This document shows, one piece after another, positions 44,684 to 53,481 of a stretch of 64,000 nt of DNA. This DNA comes from Rhizobium cauense (GTDB lineage Bacteria > Pseudomonadota > Alphaproteobacteria > Rhizobiales > Rhizobiaceae). Below the pieces are notes generated by a model, which was not told the DNA's origin, did no database searches, and worked only from the letters and a program-made list of their open reading frames with translations. The position numbers were made by a program, and so were the translations under genes. The first letter of the stretch is position 1. Every line of letters begins with the position of its first letter. The stretch covers positions 1 to 64,000 of the forward strand of contig NZ_JAEUAT010000014.1 in the NCBI RefSeq assembly GCF_019511525.1. The letters are read 5' to 3'.

Positions 44684-46218
44684 TGTGTTGGCCTCCGCTC
44701 CACCTGTCTGGCAGCAATGTTCAGCGCACTGCCGATCAGCTCGCGTTCATTGATGTGGTCACCTTCAAGCATGCGAGCGATCCTGCCGTCGTACATGACG
44801 AGTACTCGATCACAGCAACCAATCAGTTCGTCGTAGTCTGTCGAATAAAAGATGATCGCCGCACCATCGTCTGCAAGCTTTCGCAACAGTTGGTAGATCT
44901 CCTGCTTGGTCCCGACGTCGATGCCGCGTGTGGGATCGTTCAACAGAATGATCCGCGGTCGGTTCATCAGCCATTTGGCAATGACGACCTTTTGCTGGTT
45001 TCCACCGGACAGATTGCTCACCGGCATGTCGATGTTCGCCGCCTTGATGGCGAGGAGCTTCAAGAGTTCGTCAACGCGAGCTGCCTCCTCACTGCGATCG
45101 ATGATGCCTTTGCGCGAAACACTGCCGAGTGCCGCTATCGAAAGGTTCTCCCGCACGGTCATCGGCAGCATCAGACCCTCGGTCTTTCGATCCTCCGGGA
45201 TGAGTGCGATGGAGGTTGCCCGCGACTTCGCCTCCTTTGGACTGGCCAGGCGCACGCCGTGTCCATCGATGCGCACCTCCCCCCTGACGTCACGAAGCAC
45301 GCCGAAAAGCGCCAGCAGGAGCTCACGCTGGCCCTGCCCGTCCAGGCCGCCCACACCTACAATTTCGCCCGGGCGTGCATCGAATGTAATGTCGGTCAAA
45401 CGATCCCCCCAACATAGGCCAGAGCAGGAAAGGACGGGTTGTCGCGAAGGGTCGACGCCCGGCTTGGCAGGAAACACACTTTTGTATTCCCGACCGATCA
45501 TCAGTTCCACGACCTGCTGATCAGTCTTTGTACCAGCTTTATAGGATTCGATGCTGCGACCATTCCGGAACACGGTACAGTCGTCGGCAAGCTCTGCAAT
45601 TTCATGCATTCGATGCGAAATGTAGACAAGCGCCAACCCCTCCGATCGTAGTCGCTTCAAAACATTGAAGACCTTTTCGACATCAGACTTGCTCAAGGCA
45701 GAGGTAGCCTCATCAAGGATCATCAGCCGGGGGCTGCGGGCAAGAGCCTTGACAATCTCGACCATTTGCCTTCGGGAAAGCGGGAGGTCCTTGACCAACG
45801 ATGACGGATGAATGTCGAGGGCACCTGCGCGTGAAAGGGCTTCTTCGGCGATCCTTCTCTGGGCGCGCCTGTCGATCATGCCGAAACGCTTGGGCGGATT
45901 ACTGATGACGATGTTGTCGGCGACCGAAAGGTCGGGAATAAGCGACAACTCCTGAAACACCGAAACGATTCCGGTCGCATTCGCCATCGCAGGCGACGAG
46001 AAGGATACCGCCTTGCCGTCCAGAAGCATTCGGCCGTCGTCTGGTACCGTCACCCCGGCCATGATTTTGATCAGCGTTGATTTTCCAGCGCCGTTCTCGC
46101 CAAGCACGGCATGGATCGCGCCCGGTCGGATTGCAATATCAGCTTCGTTGAGGGCTATGACACCGCCGTAGCGTTTCGATATGCCTTCCATGCGCAACAG
46201 CGGTTCTGACAAGATCAC
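44680..46218 (-). CDS. ABC sugar-transporter ATPase (RbsA/XylG-like), two domains
   Basis: The 512-residue protein has two ABC domains with Walker A GENGAGKST in the first, an LPLSRRQMVEIVKAL signature, Walker B LMILDEATSALS, and a second domain with degenerate Walker A (GLDGQGQRE) and LSGGNQQKVVIAKWL. It starts at GTG 46216-46218 about 80 bases after the binding-protein gene. It energises the two permeases downstream. Confidence 0.9.
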   Translation of the reverse strand: MILSEPLLRMEGISKRYGGVIALNEADIAIRPGAIHAVLGENGAGKSTLIKIMAGVTVPDDGRMLLDGKAVSFSSPAMANATGIVSVFQELSLIPDLSVADNIVISNPPKRFGMIDRRAQRRIAEEALSRAGALDIHPSSLVKDLPLSRRQMVEIVKALARSPRLMILDEATSALSKSDVEKVFNVLKRLRSEGLALVYISHRMHEIAELADDCTVFRNGRSIESYKAGTKTDQQVVELMIGREYKSVFPAKPGVDPSRQPVLSCSGLCWGDRLTDITFDARPGEIVGVGGLDGQGQRELLLALFGVLRDVRGEVRIDGHGVRLASPKEAKSRATSIALIPEDRKTEGLMLPMTVRENLSIAALGSVSRKGIIDRSEEAARVDELLKLLAIKAANIDMPVSNLSGGNQQKVVIAKWLMNRPRIILLNDPTRGIDVGTKQEIYQLLRKLADDGAAIIFYSTDYDELIGCCDRVLVMYDGRIARMLEGDHINERELIGSALNIAARQVERRPTQ

Positions 46219-46296
46219 GCGCCCCCTCCCATCGGGTGCACTTCACCTCTGACTGCGAGCACGAATGCCCGCAGTCAATCTCATGAGCACTGGCTG

Positions 46297-47436
46297 CTAT
46301 TGGTTTTCCTTGGTCTGCCCCATGATTTCCTGCGCCGTGAAATTGATGCCGCAAGTGGGGAAGGAGTTGCCGACGAAGAAGTTGTCAGACTGATCAGGGT
46401 AAAAATCCTGATCCTTCTTGAAATCGGGATGCGACACAAGTGCCGTCGGCAGCTTGACGGCCTGCGGGACAACCTGGCCCTCAAGGGCTGCGATAGCGGT
46501 CTTTATCGCCACAGCCACCTGGGCAGGCCCTGTCCCGGCTGACGAGCAAACCAGCCCGTCACCCGAATGAGCGGCGCAAAGCTTGCGGAAGCCGTTTTCG
46601 GTCTCACCACCGAATGGCACGAAGGGGTGTTTCGCGTCGATCATCGCCTGAACGACACCGGTGTCGCCACCCTGGGCGGTGATTCCGTCAAAAGGTCCGT
46701 TTGTCGCGATGGCATCTGCGGTCGCCTTCTGGGCGACGCCGTCATCCCATTTGCCGACGACCTCGGTTACCTCGAACTTCTTGCCAGAGGCTTCAAGTGT
46801 TTCCTTGATGCCGTTATGACGGTCAGTATCAACGGAGGTGCCGGCGACACCCCTGACTTCCAGGATCTTGCCACCGTTCGGCAGGTGCTTGACAAGCCAC
46901 TCGGCCCAGGTGACCCCAAGGCCCTTCTGATCGACGTTGACGTTGATCGCGTCCTTTGTATCCAGCGTGTTGTCGAAGGCGACGAGTACGACACCAGCCT
47001 CCTTGGCTCGCTTGATAACTGGGCCGAAGGCTGTCGGGTTCTGGGCATTGACGACGATCGCATCATAGCCGGCATCGATGAAGTTATTGATTGCCGAAAT
47101 CTGTGCCGGAACGTCCTCGCCGGTTGAGACAACCTTGAATTCCTTCAGCTTTGCCTTGACGTCGGGTTGGGCTGCATAGGCTTTCGCAGTCTGGACCATT
47201 TGGATGCGCCATGTATTGGCAATATAGCCATTGGCGAGCGCAATACGGTAAGGCCCTTCCTTTTTCGGATACTGCAGAAACTGTGTATCGGAAGCCCAAG
47301 GCGTCATGCAGCCTGGATCTGCTGCCGGTCCGCTCACGACCTTTGGTTCCGCATATGCAGCGCCGCATAACAGCGCAAGGATTGGTGCGGAAACTGCTGC
47401 AACGCGCGCAGAATTCGCTTTCACATCTCTAAGCAT
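46297..47436 (-). CDS. Sugar-type periplasmic substrate-binding protein
   Basis: The 379-residue protein has an N-terminal signal peptide (AAVSAPILALLCGAAYA, cleavage after about residue 29) and the ribose-binding-protein fold: IALANGYIANTWRIQMVQTAKAYA, AINNFIDAGYDAIVVNAQNPTAF, GVVLVAFDNTLD, and NVNVDQKGLGVTWAEWLV. Two cysteine pairs (CMTPW..., LCAAHSGDGLVC) could form disulfides. GGAGGAG lies 8 bases before the ATG at 47436. Sugar, polyol or aldose-like ligands are expected; which one is not readable. Two LacI-type operators lie upstream. Confidence 0.88.
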   Translation of the reverse strand: MLRDVKANSARVAAVSAPILALLCGAAYAEPKVVSGPAADPGCMTPWASDTQFLQYPKKEGPYRIALANGYIANTWRIQMVQTAKAYAAQPDVKAKLKEFKVVSTGEDVPAQISAINNFIDAGYDAIVVNAQNPTAFGPVIKRAKEAGVVLVAFDNTLDTKDAINVNVDQKGLGVTWAEWLVKHLPNGGKILEVRGVAGTSVDTDRHNGIKETLEASGKKFEVTEVVGKWDDGVAQKATADAIATNGPFDGITAQGGDTGVVQAMIDAKHPFVPFGGETENGFRKLCAAHSGDGLVCSSAGTGPAQVAVAIKTAIAALEGQVVPQAVKLPTALVSHPDFKKDQDFYPDQSDNFFVGNSFPTCGINFTAQEIMGQTKENQ

Positions 47437-47565
47437 GGATGTTCTCCTCCGCAGGCGGACGTGGCCGCCCTCCTCTATTTTCAACCTCCAGTATTTTCAT
47501 TGGCATGTCTGGTCCGAAAGGGCTCCACCCCATCCTTTACGGAACGAACGAAACGTTAACACACA

Positions 47566-47579
47566 TGACAGCGCTGTCA
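47566..47579. promoter_or_regulatory. LacI-type operator 1
   Basis: TGACAGCGCTGTCA is a perfect 14-bp palindrome with the central CG typical of LacI/GalR sites. It lies in the divergent region between the sugar importer and the LacI gene, 130 bp from the importer start. Confidence 0.75.
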
Positions 47580-47588
47580 AATTCTATT

Positions 47589-47602
47589 TGATAGCGCTGT
47601 CA
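47589..47602. promoter_or_regulatory. LacI-type operator 2
   Basis: TGATAGCGCTGTCA differs from operator 1 at one base. The centres are 23 bp apart, about two helical turns, so two dimers could bind cooperatively and repress both divergent promoters. Confidence 0.7.
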
Positions 47603-47673
47603 ATTGTAGAGTATCACTTTCTTCTGCTTGATTGTCCGTCCCGCTAAGCTTTCTGTATTGGGGCAATGCTTTG

Positions 47674-48702
47674 ATGCGCCGAATAACTCTCGAGGACGTT
47701 GCGAGCCTGGCGGGTGTTAGCCCGATCACGGTTTCGCGCGTGCTCCGCAAGCCGGCCACGGTTTCGGAAGCCTTGCGGCTGCGCGTTACTGAGGCCGTCG
47801 AAAAGTTGGGCTACGTGCCGAATGTGGCGGCGAGCCGGCTGGCCTCCTCGCGCACCCACACGATCGGGGTGATCGTGCCGACTCTCTATAACGTAATCTT
47901 TGCGGAGTACCTTTTTGCGCTGCACGAAGTTTTAATCGCCGCAGGCTTCCAGGTCATCGTCGTGAACAGCCGATACTCGGAAGTGGAGGAGGAGAACGCG
48001 ATCAAGGCTCTCCTTGGTCAGCGGGTGGAAGCGATCATCATTGCGGGCATCCACCACACCGCTCTTTCGCGTCAGCTCCTGGTCCAGGCGAGACTTCCGG
48101 TCGTCCAGACCTTCGAATTGTCCGAGGATCCAATAGACCTAAACATCGGCATGTCACAGGAGCATGCGGGCCATATTGCGACCCGCCATCTCATCGACCG
48201 CGGGTTCCGACGAATTGCGTTCCTGACAGGCAATCTCGACCATCGCGCCCAGTCACGCTTCGACGGGTATCACAGTGCGATGCAGGAATTTGGCCTGAAA
48301 AGTCTCGAAATGATAGCGCATCGACCGCGCCACAGTTCGGTGGCGCTCGGGTCCGAGCTCTTTGGTGAGATGCATGAACGTGGCGACCTACCCGAGGCGA
48401 TTTTCTGTACGGACGACAACCTGGCGCTCGGCGCAATGCAGGAGTGCAGGAAGCGACGCATCCGCGTGCCGGACGATATTTCGATTATCGGTTTTCACGA
48501 CCTAGAATTCTCAGCGTGCGCGGCACCGTCCCTCTCGTCAATCGCCACCCGGCGCTACGAAACCGGCAGGCTAGCTGCCGAGAAGGTCCTTTTGGCGCTC
48601 GATGCATCGACAAGGTCCGGCATCGAGCAGATCGATATGGGGTTCTCGCTCGTCGTGCGTGAAAGCACATCCAGCGAAGCTGGGATTGGCGAACTGCAAT
48701 AG
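47674..48702 (+). CDS. LacI-family transcriptional regulator
   Basis: The 342-residue repressor has the LacI helix-turn-helix and hinge (ITLEDVASLAGVSPITVSRVLRKPATVSEALRLRVTEAVEKLGYVPNVAASRLAS) and a periplasmic-binding-like ligand domain (IGVIVPTLYNVIFAEYL, IATRHLIDRGFRRIAFLTG, IFCTDDNLALGAMQEC, RVPDDISIIGFHDLEF). It is divergent from the sugar importer, with two operators between them, so it most likely represses the importer until the imported sugar binds. ATG chosen at 47674, the start of the DNA-binding domain. Confidence 0.92.
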   Translation: MRRITLEDVASLAGVSPITVSRVLRKPATVSEALRLRVTEAVEKLGYVPNVAASRLASSRTHTIGVIVPTLYNVIFAEYLFALHEVLIAAGFQVIVVNSRYSEVEEENAIKALLGQRVEAIIIAGIHHTALSRQLLVQARLPVVQTFELSEDPIDLNIGMSQEHAGHIATRHLIDRGFRRIAFLTGNLDHRAQSRFDGYHSAMQEFGLKSLEMIAHRPRHSSVALGSELFGEMHERGDLPEAIFCTDDNLALGAMQECRKRRIRVPDDISIIGFHDLEFSACAAPSLSSIATRRYETGRLAAEKVLLALDASTRSGIEQIDMGFSLVVRESTSSEAGIGELQ

Positions 48703-48952
48703 CTATCCAAGGGCCGCGCAGAGAGGCGATGCTCGAACCCTGGGGGTGCCGGAGGCCGATGTCGGCAAGCGGACCGGATGTGCCGGCGGGTCAGTTTCGG
48801 TCTTGTCAAATGGTATCCCCAGTCAACCAGCGCCTGCTTCAGAAGGGCAGTTCGATCGATCCTCCACAACTACGATTAACTTTAGCCATCACGTATACGC
48901 TCTGATAAATCGAACCATGCTACAACCCAGAGAGGTTACTCAGGGGCGCAAT

Positions 48953-49285
48953 ATGAAGTTTCCAGCGGTTGTAGGGTTATGCTCGATAGCGGCATTCTTG
49001 GGAGCGGGCGGCTATACCGTGCTACCGGATGCCGTGACTGGTCCAATTGCTACTTCATTTGGCTCGCCGTCACAGCCGATGATCATTGACAACGGAGTGA
49101 TCGTCCAACGAGGATCGACCTGCAATATCAAGGGTAACGTCAGCATCAATTCGGGCGAGCGCATTTATCACGTTCCAGGCCAGTACTACTACGCGGCCAC
49201 GAAGATATCGCCACAGTACGGCGAACGCTGGTTCTGCTCCGAAGCAGAAGCGCGGGCGGCGGGCTGGCGCAAGGCAGGGTACTGA
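48953..49285 (+). CDS. Secreted sunset-domain protein
   Basis: The 110-residue protein has a hydrophobic N-terminal export segment (about 4-22) and a C-terminal sunset domain: CNIKGNVSINSGERIYHVPGQ, YY-AATKIS and GERWFCSEAEARAAGWRKA, with the two conserved cysteines C57 and C95. The domain occurs in secreted rhizobial proteins, sometimes fused to nucleases; its function is unknown. It stands alone between the LacI gene and the convergent traA gene. The frame extends back to 48602 but only this start gives an export signal. Confidence 0.75.
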   Translation: MKFPAVVGLCSIAAFLGAGGYTVLPDAVTGPIATSFGSPSQPMIIDNGVIVQRGSTCNIKGNVSINSGERIYHVPGQYYYAATKISPQYGERWFCSEAEARAAGWRKAGY

Positions 49286-49420
49286 AGCATTCCCTTAGAT
49301 CGGCGATCATATGCCTGGGTAGCCGGCCAACGCGGCGCAAAGAGGACGAGAATGGGCGACACCATGTCTCGTCGCTCCTCTGCACGGCATCGGTCCCGGT
49401 GGCCACCTTCTGCGGCGTCT

Positions 49421-52400
49421 TTACATCCGCAATCCCAGACCCTTCTTCAGCCCCCACGTCAGGTTGTACTCGCGACTGATTTCCTCGTACTCGGCGCGGC
49501 AGACAAGGCGAGCAATATCTTTTAGGCGTTGGATGCCCACCTCATCGCTCAACCCTAGCCGATCGAGCTCTTTCTTGAAGTTGCGCGGATCCGAACTGCC
49601 GAACCGCTTTTTAAGGGCATTCGCGACAGTCTTTGTCTCCTCCAACACCTGCTGTCCCTCCGGCGTGCCGGAGAGATTTGTAAGGAACCGCTGCTTTTTT
49701 TCCAAAGGTAAAGCGTCCAACTGCTTCAGGATGTTTTCACTGCGCATCGTGAGACCTGGAACTTCAACTACGTCTCTATTCCGGCGATGCCAGGCTTCTG
49801 ATTGGCGTTCCTCGTCAAGCCGGTGCGTCCAGGTTTTGGCGGCCGAAGCAACATGATGACCGAGTGGTTTGGAATAGTGATGAGCTGCTTTGCGGTGACT
49901 GTCGTTTCCAAAGAAGCCTGCTTTGCCGCGCAACTCCCCAAATCTTTCAGGATGCTCGGCAACGGAGTTGGCGAGGGCATGCCCGTCTACCCGTAGATTA
50001 ACGATCGCCGTGCCAATTCTGGCGGCGGCACTTTCGGGGTCGACATAGACATGTCTCCCCAAGTATCGGACCCTTTCCATAGCGCGATCGAAGTCAGGCA
50101 TGGCCTTTTCGCGCGCGATATCCTCTATGCTGCGCGCATATGTCGTGATCGCCGTGATGAGTGGTTTGACGCTCTCGCCTGCGAGCGCGGGGTCCGGTTG
50201 GGCGGCTCCATGAAATGGCGTGATGGCGATTTCACTTCGTATGCCGAACTCTCCAGCAAGGCCTCGGCGCGTCGCAAAGGACTTGGTGTAGTCGAGTGTT
50301 GTTTCCTTCGCACCGGATCGTCCCATGCTGGCGCCGAGAACCTTGGTGTCCGTCATCTCATCCCTGCCGACGTAAAGCCTTGCATCCTCGCGATGTCGGG
50401 TCATTGCGACATAGGTCAGATGCCGGTCCATGGTGGTGGACGCCATGACGAAGGCGCGATCGAAGGTTGCTCCTTGCGACTTGTGAATCGTCGTCGCGTA
50501 GCCGTGATCAAAGGATCGATAACTGTCGACCGGAATCAAGACCGTGCGGACGCTTTTGCCGGCGCCGGCACTTCCGTCGAGACATACACGTAGCGCGTCC
50601 GTTTCGACGGCCTCAACGGTGCCAAGCATGCCGTTTCTTACGCCAAGATCGCGGTTGTTTTCGAGCAGAATGATGCGGTCGCCACGGGCGAAGGCACGTT
50701 CTCCGTCGTGCGTGTTGTACACGTGCTCCCGCCCCAACACCTCATTTTCTTCCTCCCCGCGTGCGAGCCGCCCTCGCTCCTGAAGACCCGACCGAATGTC
50801 AGCATTGATCGCGCGGACATCGGTGCGGCGATGCGCGAGTGCTATGCGCGAACCAGCCGCACGGGTCCCGTTGTCCTCTAGATAGTCGCGCACCAAAACC
50901 GCTCGAGCCTTTTCGCGATCATCGAGAAATTGAATTGCGCCGTGCTCCGCATAGATAGTTAGCCCCATCCCCGTCCGGTGCGTCGCAAAAGCCGTCGACG
51001 CCTCGCGCTGCCAAGCTTCCTCCTGACGACGGATTTCGGAAAGTTCGATCGCTCCAACCCGTTCCGCAATTGCGCGGAAGGGGGACCCGGCGCCGATGGC
51101 CTGCAACTGTTCGTGATCGCCGACGAGAACGAGCTTGAAGCCCTTCGATTCAGCCTCGTTCACAAAGCGTGTAAGCTGGCGACTTGCAACCATACCCGCC
51201 TCATCGATGACGAGGATGTCCTCCTTTCCCAGCAACCCTTTCTCATTGCGCCAGCCATATTCCCAGGATGCCAATGTGCGTGCCGCAATCCCGGAGGATT
51301 CCTCCAGTCCTTCGGCCGCCTTGCCTGCAAGCGTTGCCCCGTGAACACGATAGCCTTGGAACTCCCAGGCTCCACGCGCTGCCGCCAGCATCGTGGATTT
51401 GCCTGCGCCGGCAAATCCAATGACGGTCGAGATCTGCTCGGGTCCGGTGATGTGGTGGACCGCCGCACGCTGCTCGTCGCTGAGGCCAACGCGCGTCGAC
51501 TTTTCTTCGTGATCAAACGGAGACTGGTATTTTTCACTGGTCTTCGCTGGACTCAAAGATGAAGCGCTCGCTCGAATGGCATTGTCCTCGTTACTCAATG
51601 CCCACTCGACATAGGAAGGATGAACAGGGTGGCTGGGCGATCGGCTCATGCGGTCTGCACTCGACGCCATCGCATACTCGATCTCAACCATTTCCCTCGT
51701 CGAGTATCGCGCCAGTTCCGTTGCGGTTTCAGCCTTTAGTTCAACAAGCGCTGGCGATGCCATGACCGAAGCAAACGCGTTTCGAAATTGATCGGGGTCG
51801 TCGATGTAGCGATGCAGGGCGCGCGCGACATCATGACGATCAAATACGCTCTTCTCGCCGGTGATGACTGAGAGGACCTCTTCGGGTTTTCTGCGGATCA
51901 ATTCGCCGTTGGACCGACCCGCCATTTTATCGATCCGTCCGCGCGACACGTCCACGCCGCGCCGATCCATCTGCGACGCGTGCACGCCCATATGCTCCGT
52001 CGGCTCGATCTCCAGACCACGCTCCAGATGCGAGCGATGATCGACGCGGATGTCCAATCCAAGCCTGGCCAGATGCCTGTTTGTTTGGTGTTCCCAGAGT
52101 TGCCGGATATCACGAAGCTGCATGTGCGAGGTTGGCTGGTCGTGGTTCAGCAGCCATTTGTTCTCGCGCTCGATCAATGTCTTCTCACCCAGCCCGTTCT
52201 CCGCCAGGACCCGCGTCGTCATTACGACATGCGCGTGGACGTTCCGGATGTCGCTATTGCCCAGGGGCTGGTGGATCGAGAAATCGACGGCTGCGCCGTA
52301 GCGGTTCGCAAGCTCACAGGCGAAATCGCGCGTCAGCGCCAGGCGATCGCCAGCGGCCATCTCATGCGGAAGTGCGACCTCGAACTCGCGCGCGACACGT

Positions 52401-52648
52401 GCATCTTTGCGTCTCTCGGCGCGTTCAACCGTGTTCCAGAGTGTTGAACGATCAAGCGCCCACGCCGCGTCCACGCCATTGGGGAGCACGATCTCGGAAT
52501 GCTCAACCCCTTGCTTTCGGCGAAAGTCGTGCGCTATGCCGTCGCGCTCGTTAACGATTTTTGTCGCCGTGCGATACGCAATGGCAGCGACTGCGCTTCG
52601 GCCTCCACTTCGAGCAATTGACTTCATACTGCAATGGTAGACCGCCAA
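49421..52648 (-). CDS. traA: Conjugal transfer relaxase/helicase TraA
   Basis: The protein of about 1,075 residues has an N-terminal MobA/MobL-type relaxase domain (AIAYRTATKI with the likely catalytic tyrosine; histidine triad region DIRNVHAHVVMTTR) followed by a TraI-type helicase: Walker A GFAGAGKST, Walker B ILVIDEAGMV, and YATTIHKSQGATFDRAFVM. This is TraA of Ti and rhizobial plasmids, which nicks oriT and unwinds the strand. The annotated frame opens at GTG 52657, but TTG at 52648 fits the family N-terminus (MAVYHCSMKSIARSGG) and has GGAG at normal spacing. The other dtr genes (traC, traD, traG) normally lying divergently upstream are absent, and no oriT was recognised, so it may be an orphan relic or act in trans. 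Confidence 0.9.
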   Translation of the reverse strand: MAVYHCSMKSIARSGGRSAVAAIAYRTATKIVNERDGIAHDFRRKQGVEHSEIVLPNGVDAAWALDRSTLWNTVERAERRKDARVAREFEVALPHEMAAGDRLALTRDFACELANRYGAAVDFSIHQPLGNSDIRNVHAHVVMTTRVLAENGLGEKTLIERENKWLLNHDQPTSHMQLRDIRQLWEHQTNRHLARLGLDIRVDHRSHLERGLEIEPTEHMGVHASQMDRRGVDVSRGRIDKMAGRSNGELIRRKPEEVLSVITGEKSVFDRHDVARALHRYIDDPDQFRNAFASVMASPALVELKAETATELARYSTREMVEIEYAMASSADRMSRSPSHPVHPSYVEWALSNEDNAIRASASSLSPAKTSEKYQSPFDHEEKSTRVGLSDEQRAAVHHITGPEQISTVIGFAGAGKSTMLAAARGAWEFQGYRVHGATLAGKAAEGLEESSGIAARTLASWEYGWRNEKGLLGKEDILVIDEAGMVASRQLTRFVNEAESKGFKLVLVGDHEQLQAIGAGSPFRAIAERVGAIELSEIRRQEEAWQREASTAFATHRTGMGLTIYAEHGAIQFLDDREKARAVLVRDYLEDNGTRAAGSRIALAHRRTDVRAINADIRSGLQERGRLARGEEENEVLGREHVYNTHDGERAFARGDRIILLENNRDLGVRNGMLGTVEAVETDALRVCLDGSAGAGKSVRTVLIPVDSYRSFDHGYATTIHKSQGATFDRAFVMASTTMDRHLTYVAMTRHREDARLYVGRDEMTDTKVLGASMGRSGAKETTLDYTKSFATRRGLAGEFGIRSEIAITPFHGAAQPDPALAGESVKPLITAITTYARSIEDIAREKAMPDFDRAMERVRYLGRHVYVDPESAAARIGTAIVNLRVDGHALANSVAEHPERFGELRGKAGFFGNDSHRKAAHHYSKPLGHHVASAAKTWTHRLDEERQSEAWHRRNRDVVEVPGLTMRSENILKQLDALPLEKKQRFLTNLSGTPEGQQVLEETKTVANALKKRFGSSDPRNFKKELDRLGLSDEVGIQRLKDIARLVCRAEYEEISREYNLTWGLKKGLGLRM

Positions 52649-52867
52649 AGAACACACTCTCCGGTTGCTCAGCCACTTTTATTGCATCGTTATGCGCGTA
52701 GTAGACCGCGCGCCTCCGGCCTTCGAGAAGCATATGGCGATCGCCGAGTGGATTGGGTATGCCGTAAATTCGGCTGCGGCTAGTCGCAAAACTGCTAGGT
52801 ACGCGAACTCAAGGTGGGATTGACGTTTGTGCGACGCGACGCCGCGCGACAACCGCCTTCTTCACGC

Positions 52868-53240
52868 TCAGTTGAGTTCTTCCGCGTGTTCGATGAGAAA
52901 TCCTTCGGGCCCTCGGATGTAGCGAAGTAAATAGGGATCCTCATAGCTGACCACCTCCGCGACCATCTGCGCACCGGGCTTGCGGAGCCTGCCAAGGTTC
53001 TTGCCGATGTCGTTCAAAGCAAAACATCACGCGGAGGCAACCAAAAGCGTTGACCGGGACGCTCCGGTGATCTGGGACAACGGACGGTGCTTGTCGCCCA
53101 AGACCCGTGATACGTCCGGCTTATTCTCCTTCGATCTCGTCCGGCCTTCGAACTCGAGGCGAAGCTCGCGGTAGAAACTCAATCGTCGGGACGACGATCT
53201 CCGACGACGATCCTACGTTGTCCAGCCGTTTTAGCGCCAT
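52868..53240 (-). pseudogene. VOC-family (glyoxalase-like) protein, multiply frameshifted
   Basis: In three frames the strand reads as one short VOC protein. It starts MALKRLDNV at 53240 (AGGGGAA site upstream), continues in another frame with YRELRLEFEGRT and GDKHRPLSQIT, and ends in a third with AQMVAEVVSYEDPYLLRYIRGPEGFLIEHAEEL before TGA at 52868-52870. Each piece is typical of glyoxalase/bleomycin-resistance-type proteins of about 120-140 residues. Several indels and probably a lost middle segment make it non-functional. It shows that this stretch behind traA is decaying. Confidence 0.75.
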
Positions 53241-53342
53241 TCGTTCCCCTGCGAAATAATAGCACTGTCCAGAATCGCGGGCGAAACCGCCATTCGGTCG
53301 TCAGGACAAGCATTAAGAGCAGGCCAACGATTGAATCGGTGC

Positions 53343-53419
53343 GTTATAAGGCATTGGCAGAACCTTATAGCATTGACGTCAGTAGTTGAAGTTATAAGGT
53401 ATTGGCAAACACTTATAGC
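53343..53419. repeat. Two 29-bp direct repeats, each with inverted TTATAAGG/CTTATAGC ends
   Basis: Copies at 53343-53371 and 53391-53419 share GTTATAAGG-ATTGGCA and end in CTTATAGC, with a start-to-start spacing of 48 bp. Within each copy, TATAAGG faces CTTATA in inverted orientation. The second copy ends 63 bp before the start of the nucleotidyltransferase-fold gene, so the pair may be operators or contain its promoter -10 elements (TATAAG). Confidence 0.65.
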
Positions 53420-53481
53420 GTAGATGGAATGAATGAAGTTGACTATCGCGAGGGCGCCACAGTCGCAAAGGAGCGGTGATG

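Noticed and set aside
52820..52860. GC-rich GCGACGCGAC stretch as a possible Ti-type oriT near traA
   Set aside because: Partial similarity only; it lies in decaying DNA and I could not match a nick site with confidence.
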